Notes under the pieces: generated by a model | What the model saw: the letters and a program-made list of their open reading frames with translations, nothing else | Told to the model about the DNA's origin: nothing | The model's database searches: none | In this document: positions 47,305-55,428 of the stretch, one piece after another | Layout: the number at the start of each line of letters is the position of its first letter | How positions within the stretch are numbered: the first letter of the stretch is position 1 | From: Gloeobacter kilaueensis JS1 | GTDB lineage: Bacteria > Cyanobacteriota > Cyanobacteriia > Gloeobacterales > Gloeobacteraceae | Direction of reading: 5' to 3' | Assembly (NCBI RefSeq): GCF_000484535.1 | Contig: NC_022600.1 | Location: 3,534,001-3,598,000 of the forward strand | Length of the DNA stretch: 64,000 nucleotides | Translations under genes and position numbers: made by a program

Positions 47305-48615
47305 TCAATCAGCCAGCGCCTGCCCCCGCGTCTCGATCACCAGCGGAATGAAAAGCAACCCGGCGATCGGCACGAAGCCAACCCAGAAGAGGGTTCCAAG
47401 CGCACTCTGCAGGCTGTTGGTCCCCTGACCGGCCACATAGCCCACCAGAAACGGTCCACCGGCGGCGACGATCCGCCCGATGTTGTAGCAAAAACCGGCT
47501 CCGGTGGCCCGCAGGCGGGTGGGAAACAACTCCGGCAGATAGTAAGTAAAGCTGCCGAAGATGCCAAAGACCGTGAGGCCAATCGGAAAATACAGATAAA
47601 GCCGCACCGTCGGCGGCAGTTCGAGGCCGAAGGTCAACAGCAAAGCAGCAGCGGAGAGGATGAAGTAGAGCGAGAACATGCTCCTGCGCCCCAGGTACTT
47701 GGCTGCCGGGATCGTAAAGAGCGTGCCCAGAAGCCCACCGACGTTAAAACTGTTGGAAGCGGTCGCCTTCCAGCTTTCGATGAGCGCCTGGGTTTCCGGT
47801 TTGGCCAGATTCTGGGCTGCCGCCTCAGCACCGGCCAGGCCGGAGGCGACGAGCGGGATAAACGCAGAGGAACTCCACCAGGTAATCAGGGCGGTAACTG
47901 CCATGAGAAATCCACTCAAGGTAAAAGGCAGGTAGCGCGGTTCAAAAAGTTCGGCAATTGCCGGTGGTTTTTGCCGGGCACTGACGTTCTGCCAGCGCTC
48001 AGGCTCTTTGACGAACACCCGCACAAAAAGCGCCGCCGCCGCCGGGATCAATCCGCACAAAAAGACGTAGCGCCAGCTGGTTTCAGGGCTGGACTTCAAA
48101 AAAACGCCCGCCACCTGCAGATTTAAGAACGTGGCCAATAGCAGCCCGGCTGGGGCAGCGGTGTAGAGCAGGGCACCGGCCTCGACGCGCTTGTCGTCGG
48201 GGACCACCTCCGCCACCATCGTCGCTCCCGCTGCCCATTCGCCGCCGATCCCAAAGCTCGCCACCGCCCGGCAGAGCGCCAGAACCCAGATATTGGGCGC
48301 AGCGGCACAACTGGCGGTACCGAGCGCGTAGAGGATGATCGTCAGAAGCAGTGTTCTGGTGCGGCCAATCTGATCGGCGAGTTTGCCAAAGAGGATGCCG
48401 CCCACAGCCCAGCCCACCAGCAGCACCGAGGTGAGAATGCCCGTCCAAAGAAGCGTCGCCTCCTTGGCAGCCGGGGTGCCGATGGTGAGCCCCAGGAGCG
48501 TCGGCACGCAGTTGGGCGCGACAAAGTTAAACAACAGACCGTCGAAGATATCGAAGCCCCAGCCGAGCCAGGCGGCGAGCAGAACGGTCCACTGGTAGCG
48601 GTTGAGCGAGAGCAT
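47305..48615 (-). CDS. MFS transporter of the sugar/organic-acid (SHS-like) group
   Basis: This 436-residue protein has 12 predicted transmembrane helices. The N-terminal WTVLLAAWLGWGFDIFDGLL is typical of the sialate/lactate/aromatic acid MFS branch. The MFS loop motif is GKLADQIGRTRTLLL and the mid-protein motif VAEVVPDDKRVEAGAL; the C-half motif is LPELFPTRLRATGAGFCYN. It probably imports an organic acid or sugar with protons across the plasma membrane; the substrate is undetermined. The ATG at 48615 is a good start. Confidence 0.9.
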   Translation of the reverse strand: MLSLNRYQWTVLLAAWLGWGFDIFDGLLFNFVAPNCVPTLLGLTIGTPAAKEATLLWTGILTSVLLVGWAVGGILFGKLADQIGRTRTLLLTIILYALGTASCAAAPNIWVLALCRAVASFGIGGEWAAGATMVAEVVPDDKRVEAGALLYTAAPAGLLLATFLNLQVAGVFLKSSPETSWRYVFLCGLIPAAAALFVRVFVKEPERWQNVSARQKPPAIAELFEPRYLPFTLSGFLMAVTALITWWSSSAFIPLVASGLAGAEAAAQNLAKPETQALIESWKATASNSFNVGGLLGTLFTIPAAKYLGRRSMFSLYFILSAAALLLTFGLELPPTVRLYLYFPIGLTVFGIFGSFTYYLPELFPTRLRATGAGFCYNIGRIVAAGGPFLVGYVAGQGTNSLQSALGTLFWVGFVPIAGLLFIPLVIETRGQALAD

Positions 48616-48694
48616 GGGCGTACCGAAGCTTTTGGATGAGCAGTATAAAGTACCTCGATACTGATGGCGAGGGCGCAGGGCGAAACGGCGCGCT

Positions 48695-50077
48695 TCAGAC
48701 AGCGCTGTCGCGTGTTGCTGACAGGGTTGTGGCCGGATTGATAGCGGCGATGACGCGGTTGCGTCCCTGGTGCTTTGCCTCGTAGAGCGCTCTGTCGGCG
48801 GCGAGCAGAACCGACTGCGCCAGGGTCTGGGGCTGTTCGAGCGCGGCCACGCCCACCGAGACCGTCACCGGAGCGATGGGCCAGCCGCCGTATTCCAGCT
48901 CCAGGCGTTCGATCTGAGAGCGGATCTGATCGGCGCGCTGCACTGCTGTAGGTAGATCCGTTCCCGGCAGCAAGAGCACGAACTCTTCACCCCCGAAACG
49001 GCAGACAATATCACCGCTGCGGGTGGCGCGCTGCAGGCAGCGGCCCACCTGGCGCAGCACCGCATCTCCGGCGTCGTGGCCGTAGGTGTCGTTGCAGCGC
49101 TTGAAGTGGTCCACATCCAAAATCAGCACAGCAAGGGGTTCGCCGCTTTTTTGAGCACACTCTGCCAGGCTCCCGAGCGCTTCGTCGAAGTAGCGGCGGT
49201 TGTGCAGGCCCGTGAGCGGATCGCGCACCGACTGCAGGCGCAGCGCCTCGCGCAACTGCAGGTTCGCCAGCGCCAAAGCCAGGTGATCGGCGACGATCGC
49301 CGCCAACCGTTGCTTGGCAGCGTAAAGGCTGCCGGGCTGCTGCTCCTGCAGGCTCAACATGCCCTTTGGCTCACCCAGCACGAGCAGGGGGAGCGTGATG
49401 CGCTTTGTGTACCTCGTCGTCCCCCCCTCGTCCCCTCCCCAGGAGAGCACCGGCTCAGGGGCGCTGTGGGGATCACCGCTCAGCAGGAGAACTCCAGTCA
49501 CCCCCTCGAACATCACCGGCAGCGTCGCAGAGACAGCGGCCCGAAAAGCGGACCCCCCGTTCGAGCAGACCTGCAGCATCTGGCACAGTTCGCTCAACGC
49601 CGTCAGCTCCCGAGCGCGCTCGCTGAGCTGGTTGACCTGCAGGCGCAACTGTTCGACCTCGCTGCGCAGTTTCATCTCGGCACAGTGGCGGGCGGTGCTC
49701 TCCTCCAGGTAGTAGCGAAAGCGCCTTGCACCGATGGGGCAGATCGTCACCGTCAGCCAGCGCTCCTCCTGGGCAAAAGGATGGAGCATCTCAAAGCGCA
49801 CCGGGCAACCGTGGACCTCGCTGCGCCGGCACTGGGAGAGCCAGCGGCTGATCACCGCCCTCGGCAACCCGATATCGCTTGCAAGTTGTCCCTGTAAATT
49901 TATTTCCGTCAGTCCAAGTAAGCGGAGGGCGGCGCTGCTGGTTCGCCTGAGACGAAAATTTTGATCGAGTCTTTCGATCACTCCCGTCGCTGCCGCAGGC
50001 TCCGTCAGCGCTGATCTGTTTTTCGATAACAGGCGCACCAGGGTACGCTCGAACTTCTCTGGACGCATAACCCCCAT
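48695..50077 (-). CDS. Diguanylate cyclase with PAS-like and GAF-like sensor domains
   Basis: The 460-residue protein starts at the ATG at 50077, which has GGAG eight bases upstream; the longer frame to 50338 is spurious and overlaps the divergent gene. The N-terminal region (about 30-130) is PAS-like, a coiled coil (RSEVEQLRLQVNQLSERARE) links to a GAF-like domain (about 165-290), and the C-terminus is GGDEF (about 300-450). The active site is FGGEEF, the inhibitory I-site RSGD lies five residues before it, and DPLTGLHNRRYFDEAL is the classic GGDEF entry motif. It should make c-di-GMP with product inhibition. Confidence 0.94.
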   Translation of the reverse strand: MGVMRPEKFERTLVRLLSKNRSALTEPAAATGVIERLDQNFRLRRTSSAALRLLGLTEINLQGQLASDIGLPRAVISRWLSQCRRSEVHGCPVRFEMLHPFAQEERWLTVTICPIGARRFRYYLEESTARHCAEMKLRSEVEQLRLQVNQLSERARELTALSELCQMLQVCSNGGSAFRAAVSATLPVMFEGVTGVLLLSGDPHSAPEPVLSWGGDEGGTTRYTKRITLPLLVLGEPKGMLSLQEQQPGSLYAAKQRLAAIVADHLALALANLQLREALRLQSVRDPLTGLHNRRYFDEALGSLAECAQKSGEPLAVLILDVDHFKRCNDTYGHDAGDAVLRQVGRCLQRATRSGDIVCRFGGEEFVLLLPGTDLPTAVQRADQIRSQIERLELEYGGWPIAPVTVSVGVAALEQPQTLAQSVLLAADRALYEAKHQGRNRVIAAINPATTLSATRDSAV

Positions 50078-50237
50078 TGCACAGGCTCCAGTGACTGTAA
50101 TAGTGACTAGACATGTACCAGCAATGTATCCCGGTGCTGGCCGGGGCGATACTATCCAGAGAAGCTGTCCAACTGGATATCCACTGTAGCTGCCACCGGG
50201 ACTGCTAGAGTGAACGGCGGCTGCACACGAGGTAAAG

Positions 50238-50960
50238 GTGAAGCAGATCTGGCTTTTGTTGGCTTTTCTTGCTGGTCTGCCTGTTATGGCGAACGCTGGT
50301 CCGATTCCTGAGACGACAAGCCAGATGATCCTGGTCACGAGCGGCGATTGGCCTGCGATTGCCGGTCGGCTGCAGCGCTACAGCCGCGTCAGCGGCAGCT
50401 GGCAGCCGGTCGGAGAAGCCTGGCCGGTGGTGCTCGGGCGCAGCGGGCTGGGCTGGGGAGCCGGCCTTGCTCCGCCCGGCGAGGGTCCGCGCAAGCGCGA
50501 GGGCGATGGCCGCTCCCCGGCGGGCGTCTATCGGCTGGGCAAAGCCTACGGCTACAGCGACCTGCCGCCCACAGGCACAGCGCTGGCTTACCGGTCTCTG
50601 GGTGAGGCCGATCGCTGCGTCGATGATCCGAAGGCTGCCGAGTACAACCGCGTCGTCACGATTGGCCCGGACCTGCCCGCCCGCTGGTCCTCCGCCGAGG
50701 TGATGCGCCGGACGGACGAACTGTACCGCTGGGTGATCGTCGTGGGTCACAACAGCGACCCGCCCCAGCCCGGCGGCGGCAGTTGCATCTTTTTGCACGT
50801 CTGGGCCGGGGCCACCTCGCCCACCGCCGGCTGCACGGCGATGCCCCGCGAGCGCATCGAGGCGTTGCTGGGCTGGCTGCGCCCTGAGGCAGAGCCCGTG
50901 CTCGTCCAGCTTCCTGTGGCCAGCTACCAGGCGCTGCGCAAGCCCTGGGGGCTGCCCTGA
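50238..50960 (+). CDS. Secreted L,D-transpeptidase (YkuD)-like protein
   Basis: The 240-residue protein has a signal peptide (QIWLLLAFLAGLPVMANA) and a YkuD-like catalytic domain. The active-site pattern is visible as VVGHNS and CIFLHVWAGATSPTAGCTAM, giving the His, Ser-x-x-Gly-Cys arrangement with nucleophilic Cys. DGRSPAGVYRLGKAYGY is the usual substrate-loop motif. Such enzymes crosslink peptidoglycan or attach proteins in the periplasm. It is divergent from the diguanylate cyclase gene. Confidence 0.88.
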   Translation: MKQIWLLLAFLAGLPVMANAGPIPETTSQMILVTSGDWPAIAGRLQRYSRVSGSWQPVGEAWPVVLGRSGLGWGAGLAPPGEGPRKREGDGRSPAGVYRLGKAYGYSDLPPTGTALAYRSLGEADRCVDDPKAAEYNRVVTIGPDLPARWSSAEVMRRTDELYRWVIVVGHNSDPPQPGGGSCIFLHVWAGATSPTAGCTAMPRERIEALLGWLRPEAEPVLVQLPVASYQALRKPWGLP

Positions 50961-50980
50961 CGGATACCCGGCTAGACTCG

Positions 50981-51517
50981 ATGGAGCAATGGAACGAGGC
51001 GATGCCGACAGAAGCGATCAGTTTTGCCCAGGCGATCGAGCGGACGACGGCCCTGCTCGACGAACAGGCTGCCGGTCAACGGGATGCAGAAAAGTTGTAC
51101 CGGGCGGTGGCGGATCTGGTGGCGACAGCCAACGGGGCGCGGGGCTTTTTTGTGACGTTTCTTTCTGGCGAGTGGCCAATCGCCGATGCCCTGCCCGATG
51201 GACTGGTTGAAGCCCTGCGCACCGCACCGGCGGTGGTCGCCCCGCTGATGACCAAAAATCTCGCGATGTCCACGGCGATGATCTGGGCGCACCGGCAGAA
51301 CGGCGACGCCGAAGCCGCTTCCGGCTCCGAGCAGGTGGCCCGGCGCAGCGCCGCCCTCATCGCCAGGCTCCAGCTGCCGCAGATCGAGCGCGAGATAGCT
51401 GAATTAAAAAGAGCGCTGACGGACGGACAGGGCGATTATGCGGCCTTTCTCGACCGCTGGGGGTACACGGAGGCGCAACGCGCCGCAATTAAAGAAGCGA
51501 TCGAACCGTTTGGTTAG
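50981..51517 (+). CDS. Conserved hypothetical protein
   Basis: The 178-residue protein is predicted to be mostly helical and cytoplasmic: AIERTTALLDEQAAGQRDAE, LYRAVADLVATANGARGFFV and QIEREIAELKRALTDGQGDY. No family was recognised. The start may be the ATG at 50981 or the one at 51002 (MPTEAISFA). It follows the L,D-transpeptidase gene by 20 bases on the same strand and is probably co-transcribed. Confidence 0.65.
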   Translation: MEQWNEAMPTEAISFAQAIERTTALLDEQAAGQRDAEKLYRAVADLVATANGARGFFVTFLSGEWPIADALPDGLVEALRTAPAVVAPLMTKNLAMSTAMIWAHRQNGDAEAASGSEQVARRSAALIARLQLPQIEREIAELKRALTDGQGDYAAFLDRWGYTEAQRAAIKEAIEPFG

Positions 51518-51640
51518 CTTGGGCAAGCTGCATCGCTCTCGTTCTTCAGGGCTATAAATACTGAGCGGCCCGGTCAATCCGTTAGATTATGGGGACAGGG
51601 CTCCGCGTTTGTACTCATCGTGGTCAGGAAAACCTAAGCG

Positions 51641-52471
51641 ATGTTCAATAATCTTTTCCCTTCCCAACGCTCGCGCCCGGCTGAAACGACCGCTGAGGCG
51701 CTCCAACAGCTCGCCGTCGTCCTGCAGCCGGTGTTGCGCGCACGCGAGCAGGTCTTAAGCGATCCCGCTTTGCCGCCTAGTGCAAAGGAGCAGAGGCTCA
51801 GGCAACTTGCCCGCGAGGCGCGCAGCGGAGGACTTCAAGACTTCAACGCGCTGTTGGAGCGGGTCTGTCGCAGTTACTGCCGCCGCTACGAGACCCCCGC
51901 CCGCTTTGAAGTCGATGATTTTGTGACCGAAGTGATCTCCCTTACCTACTCGCAGCTCGCCCTCTTTGATCCCCAGGTGGCCCGCTTTTCGACCTGGTTC
52001 AGCTCCTGCATCCTCCCCAGGGTCTACAGCGACATGCAGCGGCGGATCAACCCTTCCTGGGGCCGCCCGCAGCCAAAGACGACCCAGGGCAACCTGGCCC
52101 GCCAGGAAGTGCTCAACATCGTGCGCAATCTCTCGCTCGATCAGCCCACCGAGGCAAACCGGCCCCTGGGCGAGGTGGTAGCCGACCGGGCCGCTCCGGT
52201 CGAAACCCAACTGCTCGAAGCCCAGTGCCAGGAGTATTTTTTAGAGGCGGTGGGACGGCTGGCCGAAGGGGAGCAGTGGCTTTTGCGGCGGGTGTACGTT
52301 CTGCAGGAACCCCAAAAAGACATCGCCGCCTCGTTGGGGATCACACCGGCAGCGATCTCGATTCGGTTCAAAAAAATCTATCGCCGCCTGGCCGAATTGT
52401 TGGGCGAATCCTTCGACTCGGAGTGCGGTGAGACCCAGTTTTGTGAAGCGCTGCGCAGGAGCGAGCCATGA
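51641..52471 (+). CDS. Alternative sigma-70-family factor
   Basis: The 276-residue protein has a degenerate sigma region 2 (FEVDDFVTEVISLTYSQLAL, FSTWFSSCILPRVYSDM) and a clear region 4 HTH (LRRVYVLQEPQKDIAASLGI, ISIRFKKIYRRLAEL). The spacing between regions is longer than in compact ECF factors, so it is probably a group 3/4 cyanobacterial sigma. Its stop codon overlaps the start of the next gene as ATGA, the usual layout for a sigma factor and its regulator. Confidence 0.85.
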   Translation: MFNNLFPSQRSRPAETTAEALQQLAVVLQPVLRAREQVLSDPALPPSAKEQRLRQLAREARSGGLQDFNALLERVCRSYCRRYETPARFEVDDFVTEVISLTYSQLALFDPQVARFSTWFSSCILPRVYSDMQRRINPSWGRPQPKTTQGNLARQEVLNIVRNLSLDQPTEANRPLGEVVADRAAPVETQLLEAQCQEYFLEAVGRLAEGEQWLLRRVYVLQEPQKDIAASLGITPAAISIRFKKIYRRLAELLGESFDSECGETQFCEALRRSEP

Positions 52472-53358
52472 GCGATCCCGACCGCCTCGAACGCGCCCTG
52501 CCGGATCTGCTTCGCCGCTCCGGCTGGAACGCCCCGCAAGCGGGCGACCCGCCCTCGCTGCCGCCGGAGGAGCTGGCCCGCTGGGAGGGGCTGCTGGCTG
52601 AGCCGCCTGCTCCCATCCGCAACGAAAACAATCTGCGCCGCTTTCCGATTGGTCCCATCGGTGCGACGGGACTGGTCGCCGCTGCTCTGGTGCTGGCGGT
52701 GGGCCTGAACGCTTATCTGCAGCACGGCAGTCTCACAGGCTTGATCCCCGCGCCTACCAACCAGACGCTCTCCAACCCGGCCCGCCCGCAGGCAGCCAGA
52801 CCCGCTGCCCCCAAACCGCCGGCGGTGGCCCAGGCTCCAAAGAGCGAGCCGCGTCCCCCCAGCCGCGCTCCTGCTACAAAAACAGTCCCTGCTCCTGCTC
52901 CACCGGTCCCCTCCCAGGCGGGCCGCAGCGAGGAAGCTGCGCCACTGCGCGAGGATCGCGAGCGCTCCACGGCCCCCAGATCTGACACAAGCGCCGGAAC
53001 AGCGGCAGAAAGTGCCGCCCCTGCCGGTGGTGCGGCCCCCGGCGTACCGGCGATGGCCACCCGTTCCGCCCTGCCGGTTGTGCGACTGATAAACACGACC
53101 GGCCTCGATGCGGGAGCGGTAGCCTCGCTCAATCAGGTACTCGACAACACGCCCCTCCCCGCTGAAAGCCAGGGTGCTGTCGCCTTTGAAGCGGATATCG
53201 AGCGGGGCAGAGTCCGTCAACTGCGGCTGGTCGAAGAAAATACCACCCTCAAAGCAGATGCAGCGATCGACGCGCTGCGCCGTAGCCTGGTGAGCTGGAC
53301 CGTACCCGGCGAGCCCACTGCCCACGCTCAGATCACGCTGGAAGTCGAACAGCCCTAG
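52468..53358 (+). CDS. Membrane-anchored putative anti-sigma factor with TonB-C-like end
   Basis: The 296-residue protein has a cytoplasmic N-terminal part of about 60 residues, one transmembrane helix (IGATGLVAAALVLAVGLNAY), a long Pro/Ala/Arg-rich linker (about 90-190) and a C-terminal domain of about 90 residues (VVRLINTTGLDAGAVASLNQ, FEADIERGRVRQLRLVEENT, RRSLVSWTVPGEPT) resembling TonB-C/AgmX-type folds. Translational coupling to the sigma factor suggests it binds that factor at the membrane and senses the periplasm. The role is inferred from context; no zinc-binding ZAS motif is visible. Confidence 0.7.
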   Translation: MSDPDRLERALPDLLRRSGWNAPQAGDPPSLPPEELARWEGLLAEPPAPIRNENNLRRFPIGPIGATGLVAAALVLAVGLNAYLQHGSLTGLIPAPTNQTLSNPARPQAARPAAPKPPAVAQAPKSEPRPPSRAPATKTVPAPAPPVPSQAGRSEEAAPLREDRERSTAPRSDTSAGTAAESAAPAGGAAPGVPAMATRSALPVVRLINTTGLDAGAVASLNQVLDNTPLPAESQGAVAFEADIERGRVRQLRLVEENTTLKADAAIDALRRSLVSWTVPGEPTAHAQITLEVEQP

Positions 53359-53621
53359 GCGGTGGCCTGCCGCCAGGCGGCCCAGGTTTCTTTCGAGCCA
53401 AAGCGGCGCGACAGACCAGAGAGCACCGCGTCACCGAAGCCGCTGTGCTCGCCGTCCTCGGCGATGTCGAGGCGGCAGTGCTCGCAGGCAGCGAGCAGGG
53501 CGACAGTCTCGTGCAGATCGCCGCTGCTGGTGGCCTGGCAAAAAGGACAGGTGACGATCACATCCTCGGTCTGGTAGCGCTCGGGCTCTTCTTCCATACT
53601 CTGCGTCAAATTTTCGCTCAT
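53355..53621 (-). CDS. Small zinc-ribbon-like hypothetical protein (88 residues)
   Basis: Two Cys pairs, VTCPFCQAT and AACEHCRLD, spaced 23 residues apart, suggest a zinc ribbon. The rest is acidic at the N-terminus and helical at the C-terminus (VLSGLSRRFGSKETWAAW). No family was recognised. It is convergent with the anti-sigma-like gene with a four-base overlap, and follows the hypothetical gene at 53652 on the same strand. Confidence 0.6.
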   Translation of the reverse strand: MSENLTQSMEEEPERYQTEDVIVTCPFCQATSSGDLHETVALLAACEHCRLDIAEDGEHSGFGDAVLSGLSRRFGSKETWAAWRQATA

Positions 53622-53651
53622 CCCGCGATCGTACCAGCGTCCAGCAAGAGA

Positions 53652-54134
53652 TTACTTACCGGGCAGGACCACCTGAAAAACTTCTTCGGCAGGCAGACGG
53701 GCGACCGTCGCCTCCCAGCCGATGGCGAGCAAAAAAGTTTCTGCCGAGGCTGTCTCGACGACATCGACGCCCCAGTTGCCCGGCTGCAGAGAATAGGGCG
53801 AAGCGCTCCTGGCTGGGGTGGTCTTGAGGCCGCCGAGGGCGAGGATGTCCGGAGGCGCTACGCCTTCTGGCAACTGTTGCTGCCGCCTGTCTGCCAGCGC
53901 CTGGGCGCACAGCTCGCCCACGCGGGCAGGCGGGTGGGTATCGGCGGCAAAAAGCACCTCGACCAGCCAGTGGGGACTGTCTTCGAGATAGCGGCAGCGG
54001 ATGCCCGGTTGGGAGGCAAGTCCGTCGATAAATACACTGGCAAACTGCGCCGAACTGAGAACGGGTATACCTCCCGGTTCGAGATCGAAGTTGTGAGAGA
54101 GCAACATCCGGCCCTGCAAATCTTCGCCCACCAC
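53652..54134 (-). CDS. Conserved hypothetical protein (160 residues)
   Basis: The product is a soluble alpha/beta protein without obvious catalytic motifs: PGGIPVLSSAQFASVFIDGL, HWLVEVLFAADTHPPARVGE and GNWGVDVVETASAETFLLAI. It looks like a cyanobacterial conserved hypothetical, but I cannot name a family. It lies between the ogt gene and the zinc-ribbon gene on the same strand with about 30-base gaps, so the four genes from 55271 to 53355 may form one transcript. Confidence 0.6.
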   Translation of the reverse strand: MVGEDLQGRMLLSHNFDLEPGGIPVLSSAQFASVFIDGLASQPGIRCRYLEDSPHWLVEVLFAADTHPPARVGELCAQALADRRQQQLPEGVAPPDILALGGLKTTPARSASPYSLQPGNWGVDVVETASAETFLLAIGWEATVARLPAEEVFQVVLPGK

Positions 54135-54163
54135 CGCTCGTCCTGAAAAATTCCAGGCCGACG

Positions 54164-54697
54164 CTAACAGGGCAGCAATGGACCTGTCAACTCAAGCTGG
54201 CCGTTCTGCCGGTGAACTCCCTCGTGCTCCAGAAGGGCGCGCTTGAGGGGCAGGCCACCGGCGTAGCCGGTGAGCGTACCGTCTGCGCCGATCACCCGAT
54301 GGCAGGGGACGACGAGGGCGATCGGGTTGGTGGCATTGGCCCGCCCGACCGCCCGCGCCCCACCCGGCTGACCGATGCGGGCCGCCAGTTCGCCGTAGCT
54401 CATCGTCGTTCCGAAAGGAATTTTTGTGAGTTCTGCCCAGACCGCCTTCTGAAATGGGCTGCCCATCGGGGCAAGAGGCAGATCGAAGTGGCGGCGCTGG
54501 TTCTCAAAGTATTCGCCTACCTGGCGGACCACCGGGATAATCGCCTCGTCGTTCCAGCGAATCGCCATGCCCCGCAGGCTGGGAAATTCGGCGCTGCCCT
54601 GGGCTGCAAAGAAAAACTGCACCAGCGCGCCTCGATCATCGACCACAGCTACGGCTGGGGCGAGGGGCGTCTCAAAGATTCCGGCCTGATAGGACAT
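54164..54697 (-). CDS. ogt: Methylated-DNA--protein-cysteine methyltransferase (Ogt/AdaB-like)
   Basis: The 177-residue protein repairs O6-methylguanine by suicide transfer of the methyl group to Cys. The active site is LVVPCHRVIGADG; FQKAVWAELTKIPFGTTMSY is the preceding HTH/wing region, and GYAGGLPLKRALLEHEG follows. The ATG at 54697 has AGGAG seven bases upstream, and lies 26 bases inside the end of the AdaA-like gene, so the two are translationally coupled. Together they form a split Ada response. Confidence 0.94.
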   Translation of the reverse strand: MSYQAGIFETPLAPAVAVVDDRGALVQFFFAAQGSAEFPSLRGMAIRWNDEAIIPVVRQVGEYFENQRRHFDLPLAPMGSPFQKAVWAELTKIPFGTTMSYGELAARIGQPGGARAVGRANATNPIALVVPCHRVIGADGTLTGYAGGLPLKRALLEHEGVHRQNGQLELTGPLLPC

Positions 54698-55271
54698 CGC
54701 TCGTCTCCTGTAGAGGCAGTGGGCTGGAACGGTAGGCACCAGGGGTGCAGCCTGTCAGGGCAACGAAGTGCCGGTGAAAGGCCGATTCACTCTCGAAGCC
54801 GACGGCAAAGGCAATATCGACGATCCGCTCGCCGGTGGCGATGAGCAGTTCGCAGGCTTTCTGGATCCGGGCTTGCTTTAAGAAGGCCGCCGGTGTGAGC
54901 TTTGCGTGCTGCCGAAACAGCTCGCCCAGTTTGGTAGTACTGATCTGAGCGGCAGCGGCGAGGGCGCTCACGTTGCGAAAGGCCGCCGGGTTGGAGCGCA
55001 CCCGACCCGCAAGGCTCTCGAAGCAGCGGCGGTCGGGATCGTCGCCCCGATAAAAAAGTTCGGGCCGACAGCGCTTGCAGGGGCGCAGGCCGGCGGCTCT
55101 TGCCTGTTCGATATCCGAATAGAAGCGGACATTTTCGCGCTTTGGCTTGCGCGCCGAACAGGAGGGCAGGCAGAAGATCCCCGTCGTCAGCACGCCGACC
55201 ACAAACTGGCCGTCGTAGCGGCGGTCGCGGGCCAGGCAGCAGTCGTAGAGAAAAGTCTCATCAGTAGACAT
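54672..55271 (-). CDS. AdaA-like transcriptional regulator (Ada zinc domain plus AraC HTH)
   Basis: The 199-residue protein has the Ada N-terminal methyl-phosphotriester-accepting zinc domain (about 5-85): FVVGVLTTGIFCLPSCSARK and LRPCKRCRPEL supply four Cys. An AraC-type HTH domain (about 90-185) follows: VSALAAAAQISTTKLGELFR and ERIVDIAFAVGFESESAFHR. There is no C-terminal methyltransferase; that activity is in the overlapping ogt gene. By analogy with AdaA/AdaB of Bacillus it should sense DNA alkylation and activate this operon. Confidence 0.92.
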   Translation of the reverse strand: MSTDETFLYDCCLARDRRYDGQFVVGVLTTGIFCLPSCSARKPKRENVRFYSDIEQARAAGLRPCKRCRPELFYRGDDPDRRCFESLAGRVRSNPAAFRNVSALAAAAQISTTKLGELFRQHAKLTPAAFLKQARIQKACELLIATGERIVDIAFAVGFESESAFHRHFVALTGCTPGAYRSSPLPLQETSDVLSGRNL

Positions 55272-55428
55272 ATCTGCAGTCTAGAACGGCAGCCACCGGC
55301 GGCACCTCCTGTTCTGACCGCCGGAATTTTTGGTTTGCCCAAAATTATAAGAACTGTGTCATCTCCTTGAAATGTATTTTCGGCAATCCAAAATATGGTG
55401 TTTGCGTCTCGATATTCGAGGAGGCCGC

